DNA from: Secundilactobacillus paracollinoides DSM 15502 = JCM 11969
Lineage (GTDB): Bacteria; Bacillota; Bacilli; Lactobacillales; Lactobacillaceae
DNA length: 64,000 nucleotides
Direction: 5' to 3'
Assembly: GCF_001311135.1 (NCBI RefSeq)
Contig: NZ_BBAG01000002.1
Coordinates: forward strand, 62,001-126,000
The notes under the pieces were generated by a model. It worked only from the letters and a program-made list of their open reading frames with translations. It searched no databases and had not been told where the DNA came from. Positions 47,572 to 56,680 of this stretch are shown one piece after another. Numbering within the stretch: the stretch's first letter is position 1; each line of letters begins with the position of its first letter. The position numbers and the translations under genes are program-made.

Positions 47572-47885
47572 AGAGTGGAGGAAAACGAGTCGTAGGCGTT
47601 TCTTTTTTGACAGATTGACCTAATAGACTGCTTTTGTCGCCTCTTTCTAGGCCACCGTGCCGAAACGCGTTTCGGAAAACAGAAAGCTGCATGTAAGCCA
47701 ACTCTGGCGGAAAAGCCAAGTGCGGGCTTTTCTTGTGGTTCTCTGTCCTCAAGCCGAAACGCGTTTCGGAAAACAGAAAGCTGCATGTAAGCCAACTCTG
47801 GCGAAAAAGCCAAGTGCGGGCTTTTCCGCCAGAGTTGGCTTACACTCCGCTTCCTACCGTTTTCCTCCACGCTCTTTCACGCTCT
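47571..47885. repeat. Palindromic element A, copy 12 (tandem units)
   Basis: A first half unit is followed by two units sharing GCCGAAACGCGTTTCGGAAA and AGAAAGCTGCATGTAAGCC. The last has full inner arms GTAAGCCAACTCTGGCGAAA.. / ..CGCCAGAGTTGGCTTAC around the centre CCAAGTGCGGG and closes with GTTTTCCTCCACGCTC. Confidence 0.8.
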
Positions 47886-47962
47886 TAAACATTTTTTAAC
47901 CCATTCCCCCAAAATATAACGTACACTAGGGGTATAAGTCATCATCCTGAGGGGAGAACACC

Positions 47963-48659
47963 ATGGAAAAAACTGTGTTGCTGGTTGAAGATGAGCGGGG
48001 GCTTGTTGCCTCGCTCACCGAAGAATTTCAATTTGAGACTATCAGGTCATTACAGCTTACGACGGCCAAGAAGCCGTTGACACGTTTCACGACAACCTAA
48101 ACAAAATCGACCTTGTGATTTTAGACTGGATGCTGCCAAAGCTTGATGGTCTTGGTGTGTTGCGGCGGATCCGGCGAGAAAGTGACGTGCCGATCATCAT
48201 GCTGACCGCGCGGGATTATACCGGGGATAAGGTTGCTGGGCTAACTTCCGGCGCTGATGATTACGTCACCAAGCCGTTTGACATTGAGGAACTGCTGGCT
48301 CGAATGCAAGTTGTTTTACGCCGTCCCCGCCAAATTTCCGGCAGCCAGACCGATGACGTTTACCAATTAGATGACCTCGTAGTGGACACCACCAAACTAC
48401 AGGTCATGCGCGGTGACCACAACATTCAGCTGACCCAGCGTGAATTCAACCTGCTGTTGGAATTGATGAAAAATGTGGGCAAGACGTTTACGCGTGACGA
48501 ATTGTAGATGCGATTTGGGGCGTTAATTTCGACGGCCAGCCCAACATTGTCGACGTCTACATCCGTTACCTGCGCAATAAGATCGACCGTTTCCCCGACA
48601 AGACCAAGCTGATCCACACGGTCCGCGGTGTGGGGTATGTCTTGTCCGTCAACGACTAA
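47963..48659 (+). pseudogene. OmpR/PhoB-type response regulator, two frame breaks
   Basis: ATG 47963 follows GGGGAGA and reads MEKTVLLVEDERGLVASLTE (acidic pocket). One A is missing near 48037 (QFEN-YQVITAYDG). The receiver continues with the phospho-acceptor Asp in 'LVILDWMLPKLDGLGVL' and Lys in 'YVTKPFDIEELLAR'. The winged helix 'IQLTQREFNLLLELMKNVGK' breaks near 48506 (DEL-LDAIWG) and the frame ends at 48659. Repaired length is about 233. The histidine kinase gene starts 14 bases later. Confidence 0.85.
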
Positions 48660-48672
48660 GTGAGGCACCGCT

Positions 48673-50034
48673 ATGGCAAAATTAAGGCAAAACAGCTCCG
48701 CAATTATGCTGCGCAGTTTCCTATTCTTAGTCACATTGATCATCCTGCTGTCCAGTCTCACCACAGTGGTTGCGGTGGGTCACGAATTGCTGGAAACGAG
48801 CGCGGTTGATTCACAGCACGTGATCAATAGTCTTGAAAACACCGTTATCGACGGCAACGACGACTGGAAAAATTGGCGGTTGAACAGCACGCTTGATACC
48901 AGTACCAGTCAGGTACTGGTCCATAATATGCGCAAAGATGCGGATGCCAAGTACTACTATTCGCCTGGGACAAAGCGGCTGCTCAAACACAGACAAACCA
49001 AAATTCCGTTTATTGAAAACTTGTACTACGTTGATGACACTGGCTTTGAATACTACAACACGGGCCATGCGAAGGGCATCAACTATCAACTTTGGATGAG
49101 CCTGAATGATCAGGTCGCCCTCCTATTGCGGGTGGTGATCGTGGCCATTTTCATCCTTATTTTGACCCTGTTCATTACACCCTTTTACATCAAAGTGATC
49201 TCTCAGCGCATCACGAAACCGCTCAGTGCCCTGACAGATAGTGCCGGAACTGCATCGACCGGAAATCAGCAAAAATCGTTTATGCTGCCCGTCCCTAAAC
49301 GGCCAACGGAAGTCACCGACCTCGCCAACAGTTTTAACCGCCTGTTAAGTCAGCTGTACAAGCAGTCAGAACAGGAAAAACTCTTTATTTCAAACGCGGC
49401 GCACGAACTGCGGACGCCGATTGCAACCATCCGCAGCCACGCCCAACTCATTCAGCGGCGCGGTAAAGAACATCCAGAAGTTATCGCTAAATCGGTCAAC
49501 TACATCAACGATGAATCCCACCAAATGCAATCGCTGGTGGAAGAACTATTGAGCCTTTCGCGCGCCGATCGGGCAGTCTTACCACTCGCCCCGTATGATC
49601 TTAGTGCCTCATTGACTGAGATTGCTGATAAAATGCGGCCTGAATTGCAGCAGCAACTGACGACTGTCATCCCTGAAAACATTCACATTACCGCGCACGC
49701 AGATAGTATCGAGCAGATCATCATTAACCTGCTCAACAACGCCGGAAAGTACACACCGGTCAGCGAACCGATTCAACTGGTCCTGTCGACAACGACCAAT
49801 CACGTACGCATTCAGGTGATCGATCAGGGTGCCGGCATCACCGATGCGGATAAAGCGCACATTTTTGAACGCTTTTACCGCAGCAGTGATATCCGCGGCA
49901 CGATTGCTGGAACTGGATTGGGGCTTGCCATTGCCAGTCAGTTAGCAGAACTGAACCACGCGACCTTAACTGTTGCGGATAACGAACCGCATGGGACGAT
50001 TTTTTCGCTGACGTTTACGAAAGATGAGCATTAA
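48673..50034 (+). CDS. Sensor histidine kinase
   Basis: An intact 453-residue membrane kinase. Helix 1 lies near residues 12-34 and helix 2 near 150-175, flanking an extracellular sensor of about 115 residues with no known domain. HAMP ('ITKPLSALTDSAGTAS') follows, then the H-box 'ISNAAHELRTPIATIRSHAQ' (phosphorylated His) and the ATP-binding N, G1 and G2 boxes ('NLLNNAGKYTP', 'VIDQGAGI', 'GTGLGLAIASQLAELN'). It pairs with the preceding regulator. The signal is unknown; no transporter gene is linked. Confidence 0.9.
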   Translation: MAKLRQNSSAIMLRSFLFLVTLIILLSSLTTVVAVGHELLETSAVDSQHVINSLENTVIDGNDDWKNWRLNSTLDTSTSQVLVHNMRKDADAKYYYSPGTKRLLKHRQTKIPFIENLYYVDDTGFEYYNTGHAKGINYQLWMSLNDQVALLLRVVIVAIFILILTLFITPFYIKVISQRITKPLSALTDSAGTASTGNQQKSFMLPVPKRPTEVTDLANSFNRLLSQLYKQSEQEKLFISNAAHELRTPIATIRSHAQLIQRRGKEHPEVIAKSVNYINDESHQMQSLVEELLSLSRADRAVLPLAPYDLSASLTEIADKMRPELQQQLTTVIPENIHITAHADSIEQIIINLLNNAGKYTPVSEPIQLVLSTTTNHVRIQVIDQGAGITDADKAHIFERFYRSSDIRGTIAGTGLGLAIASQLAELNHATLTVADNEPHGTIFSLTFTKDEH

Positions 50035-50046
50035 AAAAATTCACAA

Positions 50047-50079
50047 AAAAAGGGAACCGAAATGGGTTCCTTTTTGTGC
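50047..50079. terminator. Bidirectional terminator
   Basis: AAAAAAAGGGAACC / GGGTTCCTTTTT with short loop, between convergent genes. Confidence 0.8.
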
Positions 50080-50092
50080 GATCAACAACGGC

Positions 50093-50986
50093 TTAAAGCT
50101 GAATCGGTGCAGTAGCGTACTTCTGTTCCAAAGCATTAATGTCGTCTAGCCCAATGAACTTGTTGAATTGTGGGAAGGTCACCATTTGATCCATTTGATT
50201 CTTGGTTGTGCCAAGCGTCACCATGTCCTTAAGCAACCGCTCCGTTGCAAAGGTTTCGGTGTACACGAGCACGTTCGGGTGAACGGCGATTGAAAAGCCC
50301 ATGTCGTGAATCTCGTCGTTGGTCATCAGCGGCGTTTTGCCATTTTCAATCATGTTAGCCATTACTGGCACATCCGGGAAGCTGTCAGCCACTTTTTGCA
50401 TATCAGCCTTGGTCTTCGGTGCATCAACAAATACCAGATCTGCTCCGGCTTCATGGTAGTGGCGAGACCGGTCAATGGCGCTTTGCAGCCCTGTCACGGC
50501 GTATGCATCCGTCCGGGACATAATCAAGAAATCATCATGCTGTCGCGCATTGACAGCCGCTTTGAGTTTACTGATCATCACGTCTTCGGGCACAATTGTC
50601 TTGCCATCCATGTGCCCGCATCGTTTTGGCCAGGTTTGGTCTTCAATGAAAAGACCAGCTGCACCCATGTTTTCGTACACGCGCACCAACCGGGCAATGT
50701 TTTGCTCATCGCCGTAACCGGTGTCGGCATCAATAAACACGGGAATGTCGACGGCGTTGATGATCTCGCGGGCGCTGTTGCTCATGAGGCCGAAGTCGGC
50801 GATCCCGCGATCTGGTTGGGCGAGTTTGTTAGCTGAGGTGGCATACCCTGCTTGGAAAATGGCTTTGAATCTTGACCGTTCCGCAATTTTGGCACTTAAG
50901 GCATCCGGAGCCACAACCAAATTGACCAGGTCACCGCTGAAACACATTTCTTTAAACGCTGCTCTCATCCGATCTGCTTTTGTCAT
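50093..50986 (-). CDS. Isocitrate lyase/PEP mutase superfamily enzyme (methylisocitrate-lyase-like)
   Basis: A 297-residue TIM-barrel protein. Mg2+-binding 'IPVFIDADTGYGDEQNIAR' and the catalytic loop 'LFIEDQTWPKRCGHMDGKTI' with the K[KR]CGH signature identify a C-C lyase of the methylisocitrate lyase / dimethylmalate lyase / carboxyphosphonoenolpyruvate mutase group. The presence of Cys points to a true lyase rather than a mutase. There is no propionate (prpC/prpD) gene nearby, so the substrate is probably another 2-methyl-malate-like acid. It starts directly at the stop of a second superfamily member; both lie downstream of an Mga-like regulator. Confidence 0.85.
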   Translation of the reverse strand: MTKADRMRAAFKEMCFSGDLVNLVVAPDALSAKIAERSRFKAIFQAGYATSANKLAQPDRGIADFGLMSNSAREIINAVDIPVFIDADTGYGDEQNIARLVRVYENMGAAGLFIEDQTWPKRCGHMDGKTIVPEDVMISKLKAAVNARQHDDFLIMSRTDAYAVTGLQSAIDRSRHYHEAGADLVFVDAPKTKADMQKVADSFPDVPVMANMIENGKTPLMTNDEIHDMGFSIAVHPNVLVYTETFATERLLKDMVTLGTTKNQMDQMVTFPQFNKFIGLDDINALEQKYATAPIQL

Positions 50987-51741
50987 TTATCTTGCCTCCA
51001 CTTCTGCGTTGAATGCTTGAATTGCCAGTTGTTCGGCCTGTTTGCGGGCTGCTGAAATCGCTCCTGTGTGAAAGACCGCTGTAAAATGACTTGCCGGTTC
51101 GCCACTAAAATAGCCGTCCCGGACATCGTTTATCACCGCGCCGATCGCCTGCGTTTCTGCCAAGCGTCAACAGCCGCAAAGGTGTCCTCACTGACATGGC
51201 CCACCAAAATGACATCGGCGAGGTTATGTTGTTTCAAATAAGCTACCCGCTTTGCTAAACCATCCGCACCGTAGGCTTGCACACCATCTAATTCTGCAAA
51301 CAACAGCGTCTGCGCATCGTCAAACGCATCCTTGGCCGCCTTCAGTTTCGCCACAAAATCGCTAAAGGCAATGATGGCAACTTCTGCGTCATTGGTGTGG
51401 GCCGGGAAAATCTGGTCGTTGATCACCAGACCGGCAGCACCCGAGCGTTCTAGATTCTGAGCGACAAAGTAAGTGGTCAGTTGATTACCAAACCCCGATT
51501 CGGCGTCCACAATGACTGGCCCGGTTACGTTTTCCTTCACGTGACGCAGGACATCGCCCATTTCAGACGGTGATGTCAGACCCTCGTTTGTTTGCCCTAA
51601 CTGTGTCCGGACAACATCGTAGCCGTTAAGATAGGCGGCTGATAACCCCGCCTCTTGTACCGTTTGTGCTGACTGTGCATCCGCAACGCCAGGAATAATC
51701 GTCTGGTCGTCACTGGTAAATGTTGCTGCTGTGATTGTCAT
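50987..51741 (-). pseudogene. Second isocitrate lyase/PEP mutase superfamily enzyme, frame-disrupted
   Basis: Begins MTITAATFTSDDQTIIPGVA. 'GPVIVDAESGFGNQLTTYFV' is the metal site, but the loop reads 'GLVINDQIFPAHTND', so the KRCGH lyase signature is absent and the activity must differ, possibly an oxaloacetate-decarboxylase- or hydrolase-like reaction. One A is missing near 51154; the other frame supplies 'TQAIGAVINDVRDGYFSGEP' and ends at 50987, where TAA is followed at once by the next ATG. Repaired length is about 251. The pair is most likely co-transcribed. Confidence 0.75.
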
Positions 51742-51853
51742 ATGTATGCCTCCGTTTATTAAAATTTGATTAGCAACTGACTGTCATTCTAGCGCCCGTT
51801 TGGTATCTAAAAAAGGTCACTCTTTCATCATCAAGTAATGAAAAAATGACCTT

Positions 51854-53239
51854 TTATATCCGAAATTCCTGTAATGTTGCCCAATCACGATGGTTCGGCG
51901 GCGTGTTGATTGAAATGAGCGGTTGCGATACCGCGATATCCATATTTGTGACGACAAGATCACATTCTGACCGCTTCGGGACAAACTGAACGCGATATTG
52001 ATCCGAAAGATGCGCAACAAGTTGTGCCTGAAGCCATGACCGATAAGCGGGCGCCGCATCAAGTGCTAAAAAGACCCGTAGCGGCGGATTCAACACGCTC
52101 GTATCAAAATAGCGCAGCACTAATGGAATCAAATTTGCTAACAAATAAGACTGATTTTGAAAGGCGTCGTTATCCGTCTCGGCACACTTTTTTAACAGGT
52201 CAGCTAGAGTTGCGACCACCCAGGGGCGTTGTTGCGTCAGTGTTTGTTGTAAACTATCACGTTCTAATATCAGCCCACCCTTTGGAAAAATCAGCGTATA
52301 ACTGTGCATCAGATCCAGCTGATAACAAATTTCCTGCGTATCCTGTTCAGTCAGTTGCTGATCAAATCGCGCTTCCAACGCTGTCAGTAGTTGATGAGTG
52401 GCCTGACCAACCAAGTGGCCGACACTGAGTTGAACGGGCTGTTGCCGGATACAGAAAAACGCTCAGCAGTAACTCAAAAAGACCGCTTCCTGCCCTGCTG
52501 GCATGAGTGGCGTCATCCACTGAGCAACCGGCCGTGTGTGAATCTGTGCTTCCAAAACGGCTTGCGGCAATTCAATCAGATGTCCCAGACGTTGTCGTTG
52601 CGTTGAAATGACCCACCAATAGGCAAGCTGCAACTGCGCCGCTTCTCCTAAATGAATTTGCCGGTCGCTTAGCCAACTTTGAATCTTATCAATAATGGCC
52701 ACCTGTGAATACTGTGGAAAAGGCCACTCAAAGTGTGAATAAGTCTCCCAGTACACTCGGTAGTAGCACAACCGAATCAACGCTTCATTGCCAACCAGTT
52801 CATTACTGGCGGGTGAATACCGCAGTCCGAACAGCGCCAAGTGGGTTTGTAACGCCTTTACGTGCCGTTTGGCAGTCGAATCACTGACAAAGTTCAGGTC
52901 ATTAAATTGGCCTAAACTGTGAACCTTCCCATCAAACGTCGCTTTTAACAGTATCGTCAGCAGCGATTCATCCGTCAGCAACAACATGATCTGATTCAAA
53001 TTCACGGTCGCACGCCGATGAAACTGCACGCCAGTTTTAGGCGACACTGTTAGTGCCATGTCAGCCGCTGAAAAATGCTGTTGAATCAAGGATTGCAGTG
53101 CTGCAAGATGTGTTTTAACCGTGTTGCGATCCACGTTTAACGCCCGGGCAACCTGGCCAATTTGAACCGTTTCAAGTTGGTCGTCCAGATACCGAATCAA
53201 CTTAACATTAATCGTATCGCGACTCATAAATGGCTGCAT
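51854..53239 (-). pseudogene. Mga-like/PRD-type HTH regulator with an in-frame stop
   Basis: ATG 53239 follows GAAAGGAAG. The N-terminus 'TINVKLIRYLDDQLETVQIG' leads to a helix-turn-helix 'VARALNVDRNTVKTHLAALQ', and a second helix-turn-helix lies near 'NFVSDSTAKRHVKALQTHLA', as in Mga/AtxA regulators. The codon at 52465-52463 is TGA ('FLSYC-*-AFFCIRQQ'); the same frame goes on to 51854, giving 461 residues. The C-terminal part resembles an EIIB-like domain (PTS control of Mga proteins), seen only loosely. It probably regulates the lyase pair located directly downstream on the same strand. Confidence 0.7.
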
Positions 53240-53384
53240 GGTGGCACTTCCTTTCTGTGATAACTCCCAACTGGTCTTATTATACTTGATGCCTACCGGT
53301 GGTTATAGTCGTCAAACCACTTAAATCAATCGGATCTTTCTAGTCGTGTTACGAATTCTATCAATCAATTGTTATCAGTGACTA

Positions 53385-53815
53385 GCAGATTGTGAGAAGC
53401 ATTGTTGTCAATGATCTTACTAGCAGTCGAGGGCGGATTCTCCGCAAACTATTTTTAATGAAATTGCGATGCTTAACTAGTTGTACAAAGTAATCTCAAC
53501 GTCAGTGGAATGGAACGATTTGGCACGGAGCAGTGGTGTCGAAGATGCCAGAGTGTGTAGCAAGCCGGTTAGAATGCGGAGTGTAAGGGCCTATTGGCTG
53601 AAATCCCGGGCTTGGATTTGAGTCAATAGGTCCTTACACAGTAGCGTTCTGGCTTGCGGAACACGTTTCCACAATGTAACAGTCGAACTGGCCATTTAGT
53701 GACATGCGAGACGATGAAGATCCACTCGAGAGCCGCGCAGCGGAAATCGAGTTAGCTTCATCGCGAGCCACCACAGCGGAGTGCCAAATCGTGGAATGCA
53801 ACGGACTATCACCTA
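53385..53815. repeat. Long hairpin repeat B, copy 2, interrupted by an element A
   Basis: Arms CGATTTGGCAC (53515-53525) and GTGCCAAATCG (53781-53791), with GTGGTG / CCACCAC inside. Upstream bases (GAAGCATTGTTGTCAA..., CTTAACTAGTTGTA) also occur in copy 3. The 3' 100 bases match copy 1 almost exactly. The element A insert spans 53544-53680. Confidence 0.7.
53544..53680. repeat. Palindromic element A, copy 13
   Basis: Starts CAGAGTGTGTAGCAAGCCGG. Inner arms GTGTAAGGGCCTATTGGCTG.. / ..GAGTCAATAGGTCCTTACAC around the centre CCCGGGCTTGG; closes GGCTTGCGGAACACGTTTC. Confidence 0.8.
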
Positions 53816-53901
53816 GCAATGGAAGCCCCAATCAATCACGCGATTATGAATCATCTGACGACTCAGGCTTTATATAAAATGAGAATAAAATTAGAAAACC
53901 G

Positions 53902-53931
53902 TTGACATTTCTAATTATAAACTAGTAAAAT
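53902..53931 (+). promoter_or_regulatory. Promoter of the MFS T-box leader
   Basis: TTGACA (53902-53907), 18 bases, TAAAAT (53926-53931) in AT-rich DNA. Confidence 0.75.
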
Positions 53932-53934
53932 AGC

Positions 53935-54215
53935 TTCTGTTAAGTTAATACAACGTGATGAAGAGGATTCATGGAGTCGAGATAAGCGTCATGTCAAGCG
54001 AGCGCCAGTGGTGGAAAGGCGTCACGACCTTATCTTAAAAGATGAATGACCCAGTTAGCTTTTTCGAGAGCTAGTGGTTGGACCGCCACTATCAGGTCAG
54101 AGTATGAATACGTACTCGTTGAGGCAGCTCGTGTGAACGGGTTGCGAATACAGGTGGTTACCACGCGGAAGCGTCCTTGAACGATTAACTCGTTTGAGGG
54201 CGTTTTTATTTTTCA
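53935..54215 (+). promoter_or_regulatory. T-box riboswitch upstream of an MFS transporter
   Basis: The T-box core AGGTGGTTACCACGCGG lies at 54152-54168. A terminator follows with GCGTCCTTGAACGA / TCGTTTGAGGGCGT arms and TTTTTATTTT (54171-54215). Stem I is recognisable: ATTCAT / ATGAAT at the base, AGATAAG / CTTATCT above it, and CAGTGGTGGAAAGG as apical part. The specifier codon could not be assigned with confidence. Confidence 0.88.
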
Positions 54216-54244
54216 TCACAACATTTACTAAGGAGGATACACAT

Positions 54245-55603
54245 ATGTCAGATCGCGCAATGTCAGCACCAAGCACCACCGACGCTTACCAGCCAAAGGT
54301 GGCCGACGCATTATTACATAGAATGAACGCCATTCAAACGACAAAGACGTTTCGCCGCATCTTTTTCCTGACGGCAGCTGGTCTGTTCTTAGACGCTATG
54401 GATATTTACCTCGCCAGTGGGACAATGAGCTCCTTTACGGCAACTCATTTTTCCACCACAGCGCAAAACTCCGTCTTCCTATCACTGGGCTTTTTAGGCC
54501 TATTTATCGGGTCAGTGGCCGCAGGTGTCATTGGTGATACCAAAGGCCGGATGAAGGCCTTCCAGTGGAACCTGTTGCTGTTTGGTGTCTTTACCTTCAT
54601 CGGTGCCTTCGCGCCCAACATGACTATTTTAATTATCAGCCGGTTTATCAGTGAAATTGGGCTGGGCGCTGAACTGGTCACCAGTTTTTCCATCATCAAC
54701 GAATTCGCACCAGTCAAAACGCGTGGTAAATGGTGCACCACGGCCTCGTTTATCGCCAACATCGGCGCGCCTATCGCAATGGTACTCTGTTTGATCGTTA
54801 TCCCCCGCTTTACTTGGCGTGGCATGTTCTTCATCAGCGGCATTGCTGCCATCATTTTCAGTTACTTCCGTCACAACTTGCCAGAATCGCCCCGTTGGAA
54901 CATTGAACACCAACACTACGACGCTGCGGCAGAAACGTTGGACATACTGAATGCCGAAATGGATGCTGAGCATAAGGCACCTGCTGAAGTGGTTGAAAAA
55001 ACGAGCACCACGGAAAAATCCGATGTCGATAAACACCTGGGCCGCAATACATTCGTTGCGATTGCCCTCGCCATTGCCGCCATGGTGTGTCAATATACGT
55101 TTACCTCATGGGCACCCACCCTTTTGGTCAAACAGGGTGTGAACATTGCTAATTCGCTGGTTTATTCAACCCTAATGATGATCGGTGCGCCAGTTGGTGC
55201 CTTCATCGGTTCACGACTGGTTGAAAGAATCGGCCGGAAACTCAACATCATTATTGCCTTTGCGCTGGTGGCCGTCTTCGGTATCACGTATGCCCACCTA
55301 AATTCACCCGTCGGCATCGTCATCGTTGGCTTCCTGCTCACCTGCTGCTTCTACATTCTCAACGCCACGATCATTGGTGTTTACGTCACTGAACTCTTCT
55401 CAACCAAGTACCGGTTCCGCGGATCAGGCGTCGCAAATGGGTTGGCAAAACTCGCTAACTTTGGGATGCCATACCTGGTCGTCTTCTTCCTGAGTGTCTC
55501 CTCCGTCAGCATGGTACTCTATTTCATTGCCGGTTTGGCTATTGTTGCTGCAATTATCACGTTTGTTTGGGGACCGGAGACGACTGCTAAGCAGATTGAT
55601 TAG
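54245..55603 (+). CDS. MFS transporter (metabolite:H+ symporter type), T-box controlled
   Basis: ATG 54245 follows AAGGAGG. The 452-residue protein has twelve helices with a central loop near residue 220-260. The signature after helix 2 is 'GVIGDTKGRMKAFQWNLLLF' and Asp in helix 1 lies in 'GLFLDAMDIYLASG', as in the aromatic-acid:H+ and sugar-acid symporter branches. The upstream T-box means that expression depends on the charging state of one tRNA, so the cargo is probably an amino acid or its precursor, for example a keto acid. It is intact and monocistronic. Confidence 0.85.
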   Translation: MSDRAMSAPSTTDAYQPKVADALLHRMNAIQTTKTFRRIFFLTAAGLFLDAMDIYLASGTMSSFTATHFSTTAQNSVFLSLGFLGLFIGSVAAGVIGDTKGRMKAFQWNLLLFGVFTFIGAFAPNMTILIISRFISEIGLGAELVTSFSIINEFAPVKTRGKWCTTASFIANIGAPIAMVLCLIVIPRFTWRGMFFISGIAAIIFSYFRHNLPESPRWNIEHQHYDAAAETLDILNAEMDAEHKAPAEVVEKTSTTEKSDVDKHLGRNTFVAIALAIAAMVCQYTFTSWAPTLLVKQGVNIANSLVYSTLMMIGAPVGAFIGSRLVERIGRKLNIIIAFALVAVFGITYAHLNSPVGIVIVGFLLTCCFYILNATIIGVYVTELFSTKYRFRGSGVANGLAKLANFGMPYLVVFFLSVSSVSMVLYFIAGLAIVAAIITFVWGPETTAKQID

Positions 55604-55677
55604 GGTAACCTGCCTTGTTATGGCGTTAAGCGATCCTTTAGGAAATACCGAGAATGAACTATCTTGTTCATCTAAAT

Positions 55678-55724
55678 GGAACCTTGCTAGATCCTTTACT
55701 GGATTTCAGTGAGGTTCTTTTTTG
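55678..55724 (+). terminator. Terminator of the MFS gene
   Basis: GGAACCTTGCT.. / ..AGTGAGGTTC with inner GATCC / GGATT pairing and a T6 tail. Confidence 0.75.
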
Positions 55725-55766
55725 TGTTTGCTGCATTTTTTATAAACTGTAGGGGTGGTCTTTCTT

Positions 55767-55906
55767 GGCGACATAGCCGAAGCGCGCTCCACAAACCAAA
55801 GACTTGCACAGAGGGGGACTATTTTACAAAATCCAAGCCCGGGATTTTATAAAATAGTCCCCCTCTACTCCAGTCTTTAAACGGTTTGTTCCGCGCTCTC
55901 TGAAAT
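55767..55906. repeat. Palindromic element A, copy 14
   Basis: Left arm ACATAGCCGAAGCGCGCTCC; inner arms AGAGGGGGACTATTTTACAA.. / ..TTTATAAAATAGTCCCCCTCT around CCAAGCCCGGG; right arm GTTTGTTCCGCGCTCTC. Confidence 0.85.
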
Positions 55907-56026
55907 TTTCTCATTTTCAATTTATTTTCCCCCTCTTTTTCAACCACCCCCTTCCCGCTATGATAGACGGTGTTATCAATACTACTAAAAACACTTAACC
56001 GAAATACACCGAAAAGGGGTCTTTCC

Positions 56027-56680
56027 ATGATCACTGCATTACTTGCATCAATTTTCAACATTCACCATCTGTTGCCGATTCTGATCAGTCAGTACGGTGC
56101 CTGGGTTTACGTTGGGTTATTTGCCGTTATTTTTATCGAAACTGGTCTGGTTGTTTTCCCTTTCTTGCCGGGCGACTCGCTCCTATTTTTAAGCGGGTCG
56201 CTGGCCGCCATGGCTTCGCATCCGTTAAACCATCTCGTGCTCATTGGGCTGCTTTCCCTCGCGGCCATCGCGGGTGATAGTGTCAACTTTGAAATTGGCC
56301 ACCGTTTCGGTCACCGGCTAACCTCACCAAGGTGGCAACGCGTGATCAAACCGCAGCACCTTGCATCGGCGCAACGGTTCTTTAAAAAACACGGCAACAG
56401 TGCCATCTTCCTTGGACGCTTTATGCCGATCATCCGGACGTTGATTCCATTCACTGCCGGCGTTAGCAAAATGCCGTACCGCAAATTTATTTTGTATAAC
56501 ATCCTGGGTGGCGTTGCTTGGGTTGCCATTGCCATTCTTCCCGGCTACTTCTTTGGCAATATCCCGGTCGTGCAAGCTCACTTTGAACTGATCATGATTG
56601 CCATTGTGGTGGTTTCGATCTTACCAGCTGCCATTGCTACCCTCGTCAAAAATCGTAAAGGACCTAATCTCAATGCGTAA
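56027..56680 (+). CDS. DedA-family membrane protein
   Basis: ATG 56027 follows AAAAGGGG. A 217-residue protein with the SNARE-associated/DedA core: 'FIETGLVVFPFLPGDSLLFL' and 'FLGRFMPIIRTLIPFTAGVS', both containing the acidic and basic residues that carry function. DedA proteins flip undecaprenyl phosphate back across the membrane. It opens an operon with a PAP2 phosphatase and three glycosylation genes, all steps that use the same lipid carrier, so carrier recycling is a fitting role here. It overlaps the next gene by eight bases. Confidence 0.9.
   Translation: MITALLASIFNIHHLLPILISQYGAWVYVGLFAVIFIETGLVVFPFLPGDSLLFLSGSLAAMASHPLNHLVLIGLLSLAAIAGDSVNFEIGHRFGHRLTSPRWQRVIKPQHLASAQRFFKKHGNSAIFLGRFMPIIRTLIPFTAGVSKMPYRKFILYNILGGVAWVAIAILPGYFFGNIPVVQAHFELIMIAIVVVSILPAAIATLVKNRKGPNLNA

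Noticed and set aside
50987-51741. True methylisocitrate lyase
   Set aside because: The catalytic KRCGH signature is missing in this second enzyme.
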